NCBI RefSeq assembly: GCF_045679555.1
Contig: NC_092089.1
Location: forward strand, 682,001-746,000
Direction of reading: 5' to 3'
Source: Salvelinus alpinus
Taxonomy: Eukaryota; Chordata; Actinopteri; Salmoniformes; Salmonidae
Length of the DNA: 64,000 nt
The position numbers were made by a program, and so were the translations under genes. The stretch's first letter is position 1; every line of letters starts with the position of its first letter. Shown in pieces: positions 1-13,100 of this stretch. The notes beneath the pieces were generated by a model. The model did not search any database and was not told the DNA's origin. It saw only the letters and a program-made list of their open reading frames with translations.

Positions 1-3000
1 CTAGTCTTCTTTATGGCTCTAATCTGATAGTGGTTTTGTGGTGGTTGATGTCTAGTCTCCTTTATGGCTCTAATCTGATAGTGGTAGATATGGTAGATGT
101 CTAGTCTCTTTTGTGGCTCTAATATGATGGTGGTAGTGGGGTCGTAGATATCTAGTCTCCCTTATGGCTCTAATCTGATAGTGGTAGTGGGTTGGTAGAT
201 TTCTAGTCTCCCTTATGGCTCTAATCTTATATTGGTAGTGAGGTGGTCGATGTCTAGTCTCCCTTGTGGCTCTAATCTGATAGTTGTAGTGAGCTGGTAG
301 ATGTCTAGTCTCCCTTGTGTCACTAATCTGATAGTGGTTGTGGATTGGTAGATATCTAGTCTCCTTTATGGCTCTAATCTGATAGTGGTAGTGGGCTGGT
401 AGATGTCTAGTCTCCTTTATAACTCTAATCTGATAGTGGTAGCGGGGTATTAGATGTCTAGTCTCCTTTATGCCTCTAATCTGATAGTGGTAGTGGGCTG
501 GTAGATGTCTAGTCTCCCTAATGGCTCTAATCTGATAGTAGTAGATGTGGTAGATGTCTAGTCTCCTTTGTGGCTCTAATCTGATAGTGGTAGTGGGTTG
601 GTAGATGTCTAGTCTCCTTTATGCCTCTAATCTGATAGTGGTAGTGGGCTGGAAGATGTCTAGTCTTCTTTATGGCTCTAATCTGATAGTGGTTTTGTGG
701 TGGTTGATGTCTAGTCTCCCTTATGGCTCTAATCTGATAGTGGTAGTGGGGTGCTAGATGTCTAGTCTCCCTTATGGCTCAAATCTGATAGTGGTAGTGG
801 GTTGGTAGATGTCTAGTCTCCTTTATGACTCTAATCTGATAGTGGTAGTGGGGTGCTAGATGTCTAGTCTCCCTTATGGCTCTAATCTGATAGTGGTAGT
901 GGGCTGGTAGATGTCTAGTCTTCTTTATGGCTCTAATCTGATAGTGATTTTGTGGTGGTTGATGTCTAGTCTCCCTTATGGCTCTAATCTGATAGTGGTA
1001 GATATGGTAGAAGTCGAGTCTCCTTTGTGGCTCTAATATGATGGTGGTAGTGGGGTCGTAGATATCTAGTCTCCCTTATGGCTCTAATCTGATAGTGGTA
1101 GTGGGTTGGTAGATTTCTAGTCTCCCTTATGGCTCTAATCTTATAGTGGTAGTGAGGTGGTCGATGTCTAGGCTTCCTTGTGGCTCTAATCTGATAGTTG
1201 TAGTGAGCTGGTAGATGTCTAGTCTCCCTTGTGGCTCTAATCTGATAGTGGTTGTGGGTTGGTAGATGTCTAGTCTCCCTTATGGTTCTAATCTGATAAT
1301 GGTAGTGGGCTGGTAGATGTCTAGTCTCCCTAATGGCTCTAATATGATAGTGGTTTTGTGGTGGTTGATGTCTAGTCTCCTTTATGGCTCTAATCTGATA
1401 GTGGTAGATGTGGTAGAAGTCTAGTCTCCTTTGTGGCTCTAATATGATGGTGGTAGTGGGGTTGTAGATATCTAGTATCCCTTATGACTCTAATCTGATA
1501 GTGGTAGTGGGGTGGTAGATGTTTAGTCTCCTTTATAACTTTAATCTGATAGTGGTAGTGGGTTTTAAGATGTCTAGTCTCCCTTATGGCTCTAATCTGA
1601 TAGTTGTAGTGGGTTGGTAGATGTCTAGTCTCCTTTATGGCTCTAATCTGATAGTGGTAGTGGGTTGGTAGATGTCTAGTCTCCTTTATAACTCTAATCT
1701 GATAGTGGTAGTAGGGTGGTTGATGTCTAGTCTCCTTTGTGGCTCTAATATGATGGTGGTAGTGGGGTCGTAGATATCTAGTCTCCTTTGTGGCTCTAAT
1801 CTGATAGTGGTAGTGGGTTGGTAGATTTCTAGTCTCCTTTATGCCTCCAATCTGATAGTGGTAGTGGGCTGGTAGATGTCTAGTCTCCCTAATGGCTCTA
1901 ATCTGATAGTGGTAGTGGGGTGGTAGATGTCTAGTCTTCTTCATGGCTCTAATCTGATAGTGGTTTTGTGGTGGTTGATGTCTAGTCTCCCTTGTGGCTC
2001 TAATCTGATAGTGGTAGTGGGCTGGTAGATGTCTAGTCTCCCTAATGGCTCTAATCTGATAGTGGTAGTGGGGTGGTAGATGTCTAGTCTCCCTTGTGGC
2101 TCTAATCTGATAGTTGTAGTGGGCTGGTAGATGTCTAGTCTCCCCTGTGGCTCTAATCTTATTGTGGTAGTGGGTTGGTAGATGTCTAGTCTCCTTTATA
2201 ACTCTAATCTGATAATGGTAGTGGGGTGCTAGATGTCTAGTCTCCCTTATGGCTCTAATCTGATAATGGTAGTGGGCTGGTAGATGTCTAGTCTCCCTAA
2301 TGGCTCTAATCTGATAGTGGTAGTGGGGTGGTAGATGTCTAGTCTCCTTTATGGCTCTAATCTGATAGTGGTTTTGTGGTGGTTGATGTCTAGTCTCCTT
2401 TATGGCTCTAATCTGATAGTGGTAGATGTGGTAGATGTCTAGTCTCCTTTGTGGCTCTAATATGATGGTGGTAGTGGGGTTGTAGATATCTAGTATCCCT
2501 TATGACTCTAATCTGATAGTGGTAGTGGGGTGGTAGATGTCTAGTCTCCTTTATACCTCTAATCTGATAATGGTAGTGGGCTGGTAGATGTCTAGTCTCC
2601 CTTGTGGCTCTAATCTGATAGTTGTAGTCGGCTGGTATATTTCTAGTCTCCTTTGTGTCACTAATCTGATAGTGGTTGTGGGTTGGTAGATGTCTAGTCC
2701 CCTTCATGGCTCTAATCTGATAGTGGTTGTGGGTTGGTAGATGTCTAGTCTCCTTTATAACTCTAATTTGATAGTGGTAGTGAGCTGGTAGATGTCTAGT
2801 CTCCCGTGTGGCTCTAATCTGATAGTTGTAGTGGGCTGGTAGATGTCTAGTCTCCCTTGTGGCTCTAATCTTATAGTGGTAGTGAGCTGGTAGATGTCTA
2901 GTCTCCCGTGTTGCTCTAATCTGATAGTTGTAGTGTGCTGGTAGATGTCTAGTCTCCCTTGTGTCACTAATCTGATAGTGGTTGTGGGTTGGTAGATGTC

Positions 3001-5645
3001 TAGTCCCCTTTATGGCTCTAATCTGATAGTGGTAGTGGGGTGGTTGATGTATAGTCTCCTGTATAACTCTAATCTGATAGTGGTAGCGGGGTATTAGATG
3101 TCTAGTCTCCTTTATGCCTCTAATCTGATAGTGGTAGTGGGCTGGTAGATGTCTAGTCTCCCTAATGGCTCTAATCTGATAGTGGTAGATGTGGTAGATG
3201 TCTAGTCTCCTTTGTGGCTCTAATCTGATAGTGGTAGTGGGTTGGTAGATGTCTAGTCTCCTTTATGCCTCTAATCTGATAGTGGTAGTGGGCTGGAAGA
3301 TGTCTAGTCTTCTTTATTGCTCTAATCTGATAGTGGTTTTGTGGTGGTTGATGTCTAGTCTCCCTTATGGCTCTAATCTGATAGTGGTAGTGGGGTGCTA
3401 GATGTCTAGTCTCCCTAATGGCTCTAATCTGATAGTGGTAGTGGGGTGGTAGATGTCTAGTCTTCTTCATGGCTCTAATCTGATAGTGGTTTTGTGGTGG
3501 TTGATGTCTAGTCTCCCTTGTGGCTCTAATCTGATAGTGGTAGTGGGCTGGTAGATGTCTAGTCTCCCTAATGGCTCTAATCTGATAGTGGTAGTGGGGT
3601 GGTAGATGTCTAGTCTTCTTCATGGCTCTAATCTGATAGTGGTTTTGTGGTGGTTGATGTCTAGTCTCCCTTATGGCTCTAATCTGATAGTGGTAGTGGG
3701 GTGCTAGATGTCTAGTCTCCCTAATGGCTCTAATCTGATAGTGGTAGTGGGGTGGTAGATGTCTAGTCTCCTTTTTGGCTCTAATCTGATAGTGGTTTTG
3801 TGGTGGTTGATGTCTAGTCTCCTTTATGGCTATAATCTGATAGTGGTAGATGTGGTAGATGTCTAGTCTCCTTTGTGGCTCTAATATGATGGTGGTAGTG
3901 GGGTTGTAGATATCTAGTATCCCTTATGACTCTAATCTGATAGTGGTAGTGGGGTGGTAGATGTCTAGTCTCCTATATAACTCTAATCTGATAGTGGTAG
4001 TGGACTTTTAGATGTCTAGTCTCCCTAATGGCTCTAATCTGATAGTTGTAGTGGGTTGGTAGATGTCTAGTCTCCTTTATGGCTCTAATCTGATAGTGGT
4101 AGTGGGTTGGTAGATGTCTAGTCTCCTTTATACCTCTAATCTGATAATGGTAGTGGGCTGGTAGATGTCTAGTCTCCCTTGTGGCTCTAATCTGATAGTT
4201 GTAGTGGGCTGGTATATTTCTAGTCTCCCTTGTGTCACTAATCTGATAGTGGTTGTGGGTTGGTAGATGTCTAGTCCCCTTTATGGCTCTAATCTGATAG
4301 TGGTAGTGGGGTGGTTGATGTATAGTCTCCTTTATAACTCTAATCTGGTAATGGTAGTGGGCTGGTAGATGTCTAGTCTCCCTTGTGGCTCTAATCTGAT
4401 AGTGGTTGTGGGTTGGTAGATGTCTAGTCTCCTTTATAACTCTAATTTGATAGTGGTAGTGAGCTGGTAGATGTCTAGTCTCCCGTGTGGCTCTAATCTT
4501 ATAGTGGTAGTAGGTTAGTAGATGTCTAGTCTCCTTTATGGCTCTAATCTGATAGTGGTAGATGTGGTAGATGTCTAGTCTCCTTTGTGGCTCTAATCTG
4601 ATAGTGGTAGTGGGTTGGTAGATGTCTAGTCTCCTTTATGGCTCTAATCTGATAGTGGTAGATGTGGTAGATGTCTAGTCTCCTTTGTGGCTCTAATCTG
4701 ATAGTGGTAGTGGGTTGGTAGATGTCTAGTCTCCTTTATGCCTCTAATCTGATAGTGGTAGTGGGCTGGTAGATGTCTAGTCTTCTTTATGGCTCTAATC
4801 TGATAGTGGTTTTGTGGTGGTTGATGTCTAGTCTCCCTTATGGCTCTAATCTGATAGTGGTAGTGGGGTGCTAGATGTCTACTCTCCCTTATGGCTCTAA
4901 TCTGATAGTGGTAGTGGGCTGGTAGATGTCTAGTCTCCTTTATGCCTCTAATCTGATAGTGGTAGTGGGGTGCTAGATGTCTAGTCTCCCTTATGGCTCT
5001 AATCTGATAGTGGTAGTCGGTTGGTAGATGTCTAGTCTTCTTTATGGCTCTAATCTGATAGTGGTTTTGTGGTGGTTGATGTCTAGTCTCCTTTATGGCT
5101 CTAATCTGATAGTGGTAGATATGGTAGATGTCTAGTCTCCTTTGTGGCTCTAATATGATGGTGTTAGTGGGGTCGTAGATATCTAGTCTCCCTTATGGCT
5201 CTAATCTGATAGTGGTAGTGGGTTGGTAGATTTCTAGTCTCCCTTATGGCTCTAATCTTATAGTGGTAGTGAGGTGGTCGATGTCTAGTCTCCCTTGTGG
5301 CTCTAATCTGATAGTTGTAGTGAGCTGGTAGATGTCTAGTCTCCCTTGTGGCTCTAATCTGATAGTGGTTGTGGGTTGGTAGATGTCGAGTCTCCCTTGT
5401 GGCTCTAATCTGATAGTTGTAGTGGGCTGGTAGATGTCTAGTCTCACCTGTGGCTCTAATCTGATAGTGGTAGTGGGGTGGTAGATGTCTAGTCTCCTTT
5501 GTGCCTCTAATCTGATAGTGGTAGATGTGGTAGATGTCTAGTCTCCTTTGTGGCTCTAATATGATGGTGGTAGTGGGGTTGTAGATATCTAGTATCCCTT
5601 ATGACTCTAATCTGATAGTGGTACTGGGCTGGTAGATGTCTAGTC

Positions 5646-7110
5646 TCGCTTGAGTCACTAATCTGATAGTGGTTATGGGTTGGTAGATGTCTAGTCTCCT
5701 TTATAACTCTAATCTGATAGTGGCAGTGGGCTGGTAGATGTCTAGTCTCCCTTGTGGCTCTAATCTGATAGTTGTAGTGGGCTGGTAGATGTCTAGTCTC
5801 CCTTGTGGCTCTAATCTTATAATGGTAGTGGGCTGGTAGATGTCTAGTCTCCTTTATGCCTCTAATCTGATAGTGGTAGTGGGCTGGTAGATGTCTAGTC
5901 TTCTTTATGGCTCTAATCTGATAGTGGTTTTGTGATGGTTGATGTCTAGTCTCCCTTATGGCTCTAATCTGATAGTGGTAGTGGGGTGCTAGATGTCTAG
6001 TCTCCCTTATGGCTCTAATCTGATAGTGGTAGTGGGCTGGTAGATGTCTAGTCACCTTTATGCCTCTAATCTGATAGTGGTAGTGGGGTGCTAGATGTCT
6101 AGTCTCCCTTATGGCTCTAATCTGATAGTGGTAGTGGGTTGGTAGATGTCTAGTCTTCTTTATGGTTCTAATCTGATAGTGGTTTTGTGGTGGTTGATGT
6201 CTAGTCTCCTTTATGGCTCTAATCTGATAGTGGTAGTGGGCTGGTAGATGTCTAGTCTCCTTTGTGGCTCTAATATGATAGTGGTAGTGGGGTCGTAGAT
6301 ATCTAGTCTCCCTTATGGCTCTAATCTGATAGTGGTACTGGGCTGGTAGATGTCTAGTCTCCTTTGTGGCTCTAATCTGATAGTGGTAGTGGGTTGGTAG
6401 ATGTCTAGTCTCGCTTGAGTCACTAATCTGATAGTGGTTATGGGTTGGTAGATGTCTAGTCTCCTTTATAACTCTAATCTGATAGTGGCAGTGGGCTGGT
6501 AGATGTCTAGTCTCCCTTGTGGCTCTAATCTGATAGTTGTAGTGGGCTGGTAGATGTCTAGTCTCCCTTGTGGCTCTAATCTTATAATGGTAGTGGGCTG
6601 GTAGATGTCTAGTCTCCTTTATGCCTCTAATCTGATAGTGGTAGTGGGCTGGTAGATGTCTAGTCTTCTTTATGGCTCTAATCTGATAGTGGTTTTGTGA
6701 TGGTTGATGTCTAGTCTCCCTTATGGCTCTAATCTGATAGTGGTAGTGGGGTGCTAGATGTCTAGTCTCCCTTATGGCTCTAATCTGATAGTGGTAGTGG
6801 GCTGGTAGATGTCTAGTCACCTTTATGCCTCTAATCTGATAGTGGTAGTGGGGTGCTAGATGTCTAGTCTCCCTTATGGCTCTAATCTGATAGTGGTAGT
6901 GGGTTGGTAGATGTCTAGTCTTCTTTATGGCTCTAATCTGATAGTGGTTTTGTGGTGGTTGATGTCTAGTCTCCTTTATGGCTCTAATCTGATAGTGGTA
7001 GTGGGCTGGTAGATGTCTAGTCTCCTTTGTGGCTCTAATATGATAGTGGTAGTGGGGTCGTAGATATCTAGTCTCCCTTATGGCTCTAATCTGATAGTGG
7101 TAGTGGGTTG
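5646..7110. repeat. 765-bp (15-monomer) higher-order tandem duplication
   Basis: Within the 51-bp array, the segment from about 5646 to 6345 recurs from about 6411 to 7110 at an offset of exactly 765 bp (15 x 51). Two independent private markers give the same offset: TCGCTTGAGTCACT at 5646 and 6411, and GTCACCTTTATGCC at 6051 and 6816. Only isolated substitutions separate the copies where I compared them (for example TATGGTTCTAATC at about 6163 versus TATGGCTCTAATC at about 6928). The duplication also produces the longest spurious ORF of the array. A related, more diverged copy lies near 9.35-10.1 kb. Confidence 0.85.
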
Positions 7111-10100
7111 GTAGATGTCTAGTCTTCTTTATGGCTCTAATCTGATAGTGGTTTTGTGGTGGTTGATGTCTAGTCTCCTTTATGGCTCTAATCTGATAGT
7201 GTTAGATATGGTAGATGTCTAGTCTCCTTTGTGGCTCTAATATGATGGTGTTAGTGGGGTCGTAGATATCTAGTCTCCCTTATGGCTCTAATCTGATAGT
7301 GGTAGTGGGTTGGTAGATTTCTAGTCTCCCTTATGGCTCTAATCTTATAGTGGTAGTGAGGTGGTCGATGTCTAGTCTCCCTTGTGGCTCTAATCTGATA
7401 GTTGTAGTGAGCTGGTAGATGTCTAGTCTCCCTTGTGGCTCTAATCTGATAGTGGTTGTGGGTTGGTAGATGTCGAGTCTCCCTTGTGGCTCTAATCTTA
7501 TAGTGGTAGTGGGTTAGTAGATGTCTAGTCTCCTTTATAACTCTAATCTGATAGTGGTAGTGGGGTGGTAGATGTCTAGTCTCCTTTATGGCTCTAATCT
7601 GATAGTGGTAGATGTGGTAGATGTCTAGTCTCCTTTGTGGCTCTAATATGATGGTGGTAGTGGGGTTGTAGATATCTAGTATCCCTTATGACTCTAATCT
7701 GATAGTGGTACTGGGCTGGTAGATGTCTAGTCTCCTTTATAACTCTAATCTGATAGTGGTAGTTGGCTGTTAGATGTCTAGTCTCCCTTGTGGCTCTAAT
7801 CTGATAGTTGTAGTGGGCTGGTAGATGTCTAGTCTCCCTAATGGCTCTAATCTGATAGTGGTTGTGGGTTGGTAGATGTCTAGTCTCCTTTATAACTCTA
7901 ATTTAATAATGGTAGTGGGGTGGTCGATGTCTAGTCTCCCTTAATGCTCTAATCTGATAGTGGTAGTGGGGTGCTAGATGTTTAGTCTCCCTTATGGCTC
8001 TAATCTGATAGTGGTAGTGGGCTGGTAGATGTCTAGTCTCCCTTATGGCTCTAATCTGATAGTGGTAGTGGGGTGGTAGATGTCTAATCTTCTTTATGGC
8101 TCTAATCTGATAGTGGTTTTGTGGTGGTTGATGTCTAGTCTCCTTTATGGCTCTATTCTGATAGTGGTAGATATGGTAGATGTCTAGTCTCCTTTGTGGC
8201 TCAAATATGATGGTGGTAGTGGGGTCGTAGATATCTAGTCTCCCGTATGGCTCTAATCTGATAGTGGTAGTGGGTTGGTAGATTTCTAGTCTCCCTTATG
8301 GCTCTAATCTTATAGTGGTAGTGAGGTGGTAGATGTCTAGTCTCCCTTGTGGCTCTAACCTGATAGTGGTTGTGGGTTGGTAGATGTCTAGTCTCCCTTG
8401 TGGCTCTAATCTGATAGTTGTAGTGGGCTGGTAGATGTCTAGTCTCCCTTGTGGCTCTTATCTTATAGTGGTATTGGGTTGGTAGATGTCTAGTCTCCTT
8501 TATAACTCTAATCTGATAGTGGTAAAGGGGTGCTAGATGTCTAGTGTCCCTTATGGCTCTAATCTGATAGTGGTAGTGGGCTGGTAGATGTCTAGTCTCC
8601 CTAATGGCTCTAATCTGATAGTGGTAGTGGGGTGGTAGATGTCTAGTCTCCTTTATGGCTCTAATCTGATAGTGGTTTTGTGGTGGTTGATGTCTAGTCT
8701 CCTTTATGGCTCTAATCTGATAGTGGTAGATGTGGTAGATGTCTAGTCTTCTTTGTGGCTCTAATATGATGGTGGTAGTGGGGTTGTAGATATCTAGTCT
8801 CCTTTATGGCTCTAATCTGATAGTGGTAGTGGGGTTGTAGATATCTAGTCTCGCTTGTGTCACTAATCTGATAGTGGTTATAGGTTGGGAGATGTCTAGT
8901 CTCCTTTATAACTCTAATCTGATAGTGGTAGTGGGCTGGTAGATGTCTAGTCTCCCTTGTGGCTCTAATCTGATAGTTGTAGTGGGCTGGTAGATGTCTA
9001 GTCTCCCTTGTGGCTCTAATCTTATAATGGTAGTGGGCTGGTAGATGTCTAGTCTCCTTTATAACTCTAATCTGAGAGTGGTAGTGGGCTGGTAGATGTC
9101 TAGTCTCCCTAATGGCTCTAATCTGATAGTGGTTGTTGGTTGGTAGATGTCTAGTCTCCTTTATGGCTCTAATCTGATAGTGGTAGATGTCTAGTCTCCT
9201 TTGTGGCGCTAATCTGATAGTGGTAGTGGGTTATTAGATGTCTAGTCTCCTTTATGGCTCTAATCTGATAGTGGTAGATGTGGTCGATGTCTAGTCTCCT
9301 TTGTGGCTCTAATCTGATAGTGGTAGTGGGTTGGTAGATGTCTAGTCTCGCTTGTGTCACTAATCTGATAGTGGTTATGGGTTGGTAGATGTCTAGTCTC
9401 CTTTATAACTCTAATCTGATAGTGGCAGTGGGCTGGTAGATGTCTAGTCTCCCTTGTGGCTCTAATCTGATTGTTGTAGTGGGCTGGTAGATGTCTTGTC
9501 TCCCTTGTGGCTCTAATCTTATAATGGTAGTGGGCTGGTAGATGTCTAGTCTCCTTTATGCCTCTAATCTGATAGTGGTAGTGGGCTGGTAGATGTCTAG
9601 TCTTCTTTATGGCTCTAATCTGATAGTGGTTTTGTGGTGGTTGATGTCTAGTCTCCCTTATGGCTCTAATCTGATAGTGGTAGTGGGGTGCTAGATGTCT
9701 AGTCTCCCTTATGGCTCTAATCTGATAGTGGTAGTGGGCTGGTAGATGTCTAGTCTCCTTTATGCCTCTAATCTGATAGTGGTAGTGGGGTGCTAGATGT
9801 CTAGTCTCCCTTATGGCTCTAATCTGATAGTGGTAGTGGGTTGGTAGATGTCTAGTCTTCTTTATGGCTCTAATCTGATAGTGTTTTTTTGGTGGTTGAT
9901 GTCTAGTCTCCTTTATGGCTCTAATCTGATAGTGGTAGATATGGTAGATGTCTAGTCTCCTTTGTGGCTCTAATATGATGGTGTTAGTGGGGTCGTAGAT
10001 ATCTAGTCTCCCTTATGGCTCTAATCTGATAGTGGTAGTGGGTTGGTAGATTTCTAGTCTCCCTTATGGCTCTAATCTTATAGTGGTAGTGAGGTGGTCG

Positions 10101-13100
10101 ATGTCTAGTCTCCCTTGTGGCTCTAATCTGATAGTTGTAGTGAGCTGGTAGATGTCTAGTCTCCCTTGTGGCTCTAATCTGATAGTGGTTGTGGGTTGGT
10201 AGATGTCGAGTCTCCCTTGTGGCTCTAATCTTATAGTGGTAGTGGGTTAGTAGATGTCTAGTCTCCTTTATAACTCTAATCTGATAGTGGTAGTGGGGTG
10301 GTAGATGTCTAGTCTCCTTTATGGCTCTAATCTGATAGTGGTAGATGTGGTAGATGTCTAGTCTCCTTTGTGGCTCTAATATGATGGTGGTAGTGGGGTT
10401 GTAGATATCTAGTATCCCTTATGACTCTAATCTGATAGTGGTACTGGGCTGGTAGATGTCTAGTCTCCTTTATAACTCTAATCTGATAGTGGTAGTGGGC
10501 TGTTAGATGTCTAGTCTCCCTTGTGGCTCTAATCTGATAGTTGTAGTGGGCTGGTAGATGTCTAGTCTCCCTTGTGGCTCTAATCTTATAATGGTAGTGG
10601 GCTGGTAGATGTCTAGTCTCCTTTATAACTCTAATCTGAGAGTGGTAGTGGGCTGATAGATGTCTAGTCTCCCTAATGGCTCTAATCTGATAGTGGTTGT
10701 GGGTTGGTAGATGTCTAGTCTCCTTTATAACTCTAATCTAATAATGGTAGTGGGGTGGTCGATGTCTAGTCTCCCTTAATGCTCTAATCTGATAGTGGTA
10801 GTGGGGTGCTAGATGTGTAGTCTCCCTTATGGCTCTAATCTGATAGTTGTAGTGAGCTGGTAGATGTCTAGTCTCCCTTGTGGCTCTAACCTGATAGTGG
10901 TTGTGGGTTGGTAGATGTCTAGTCTCCCTTGTGGCTCTAATCTGATAGTTGTAGTGGGCTGGTAGATGTCTAGTCTCCCTAATGGCTCTAATCTGATAGT
11001 GGTAGTGGGGTGGTAGATGTCTAGTCTCCTTTATGGCTCTAATCTGATAGTGGTTTTGTGGTGGTAGATGTCTAGTCTCCTTTATGGCTCTAATCTGATA
11101 GTGGTTGATGTGGTAGATGTCTAGTCTTCTTTGTGGCTCTAATATGATGGTGGTAGTGGGTTGGTAGATATCTAGTCTCGCTTGTGTCACTAATCTGATA
11201 GTGGTTATGGGTTGGTAGATGTCTAGTCTCCTTTATAACTCTAATCTGATAGTGGTAGTGGGCTGGTAGATGTCTAGTCTCCCTTGTGGCTCTAATCTGA
11301 TAGTTGTAGTGGGCTGGTAGATGTCTAGTCTCCCTTGTGGCTCTAATCTTATAATGGTAGTGGGCTGGTAGATGTCTAGTCTCCTTTATAACTCTAATCT
11401 GAGAGTGGTAGTGGGCTGGTAGATGTCTAGTCTCCCTAATGGCTCTAATCTGATAGTGGTTGTTGGTTGGTAGATGTCTAGTCTCCTTTATGGCTCTAAT
11501 CTGATAGTGGTAGATGTGGTAGATGTCTAGTCTCCTTTGTGGCTCTAATCTGATAGTGGTAGTGGGTTATTAGATGTCTAGTCTCCTTTATGGCTCTAAT
11601 CTGATAGTGGTAGATGTGGTAGATGTCTAGTCTCCTTTGTGGCTCTAATCTGATAGTGGTAGTGGGTTGGTAGATGTCTAGTCTCCTTTATGGCTCTAAT
11701 CTGATAGTGGTAGTGGGCTGGTAGATGTCTAGTCTCCCTAATGGCTCTAATCTGATAGTGGTAGTGGGGTGGTAGATGTCTAGTCTCCTTTATGGCTCTA
11801 ATCTGATAGTGGTAGTGGGGTGGTAGATGTCTAGTCTCCTTTATGGCTCTAATCTGATAGTGGTAGATGTGGTAGATGTCTAGTCTCCTTTGTGGCTCTA
11901 ATCTGATAGTGGTAGTGGGTTGGTAGATGTCTAGTCTCCCTTATGGCTCTAATCTTACAGTGGTAGTGGGGTGGTCGATGTCTAATCTCATTTATAACTC
12001 TAATCTTATAGTGGTAGTGGGCTGGTAGATGTCTAGTCTCCCTAATGGCTCTAATCTGATAGTGGTAGTGGGGTGGTAGATGTCTAGTCTCCTTTATGGC
12101 TCTAATCTGATAGTGGTTTTGTGGTGGTGTATGTCTAGTCTCCTTTATGGCTCTAATCTGATAGTGTTAGATGTGGTAGATGTCTAGTCTCCTTTGTGGC
12201 TTTAATATGATGGTGGTTGTGGGGTTGTAGATATCTAGTATCCCTTATGACTCTAATCTGATAGTGGTAGTGGGCTGGTAGATGTCTAGTCTCCTTTATA
12301 ACTCTAATCTGATAGTGGTAGTGGGGTGGTAGATGTCTAGTCTCGCTTGTGTCACTAATCTGATAGTGGTTATGGGTTGGTAGATGTCTAGTCTCCTTTA
12401 TAACTCTAATCTGATAGTGGTAGTGGGCTGGTAGATGTCTAGTCTCCCTTGTGGCTCTAATCTGATAGTTGTAGTGGGCTGGTAGATGTCTAGTCTCCCT
12501 TGTGGCTCTAATCTTATAATGGTAGTGGGCTGGTAGTTGTCTAGTCTCCTTTATAACTCTAATCTGAGAGTGGTAGTGGGCTGGTAGATGTCTAGTCTCC
12601 CTTATGGCTCTAATCTGATAGTGGTAGTGGGGTGCTAGATGTCTAGTCTCCCTTATGGCTCTAATCTGATAGTGGTAGTGGGCTGGTAGGTGTCTAGTCT
12701 CCCTTATGGCTCTAATCTGATAGTGGTAGTGGGGTGATAGATGTCTAATCTTCTTTATGGCTCTAATCTGATAGTGGTTTTGTGGTGGTTGATGTCTAGT
12801 CTCCTTTATGGCTCTATTCTGATAGTGGTAGATATGGTAGATGTCTAGTCTCCTTTGTGGCTCAAATATGATGGTGGTAGTGGGGTCGTAGATATCTAGT
12901 CTCCCTTATGGCTCTAATCTGATAGTGGTAGTGGGTTGGTAAATTTCTAATCTCCCTTATGGCTCTAATCTTATAGTGGTAGTGAGGTGGTCGATGTCTA
13001 GTCTCCCTTGTGGCTCTAATCTGATAGTTGTAGTGAGCTGGTAGATGTCTAGTCTCCCTTGTGGCTCTAATCTGATAGTGGTAGTGGGCTGGTAGATGTC

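Noticed and set aside
356..406. G-quadruplex motif in every 51-bp unit.
   Set aside because: The G-rich end (GTGGTAGTGGGCTGG) has only three G runs, mostly GG, within a short span; a fourth run would need a long loop, so canonical quadruplex formation is not supported.
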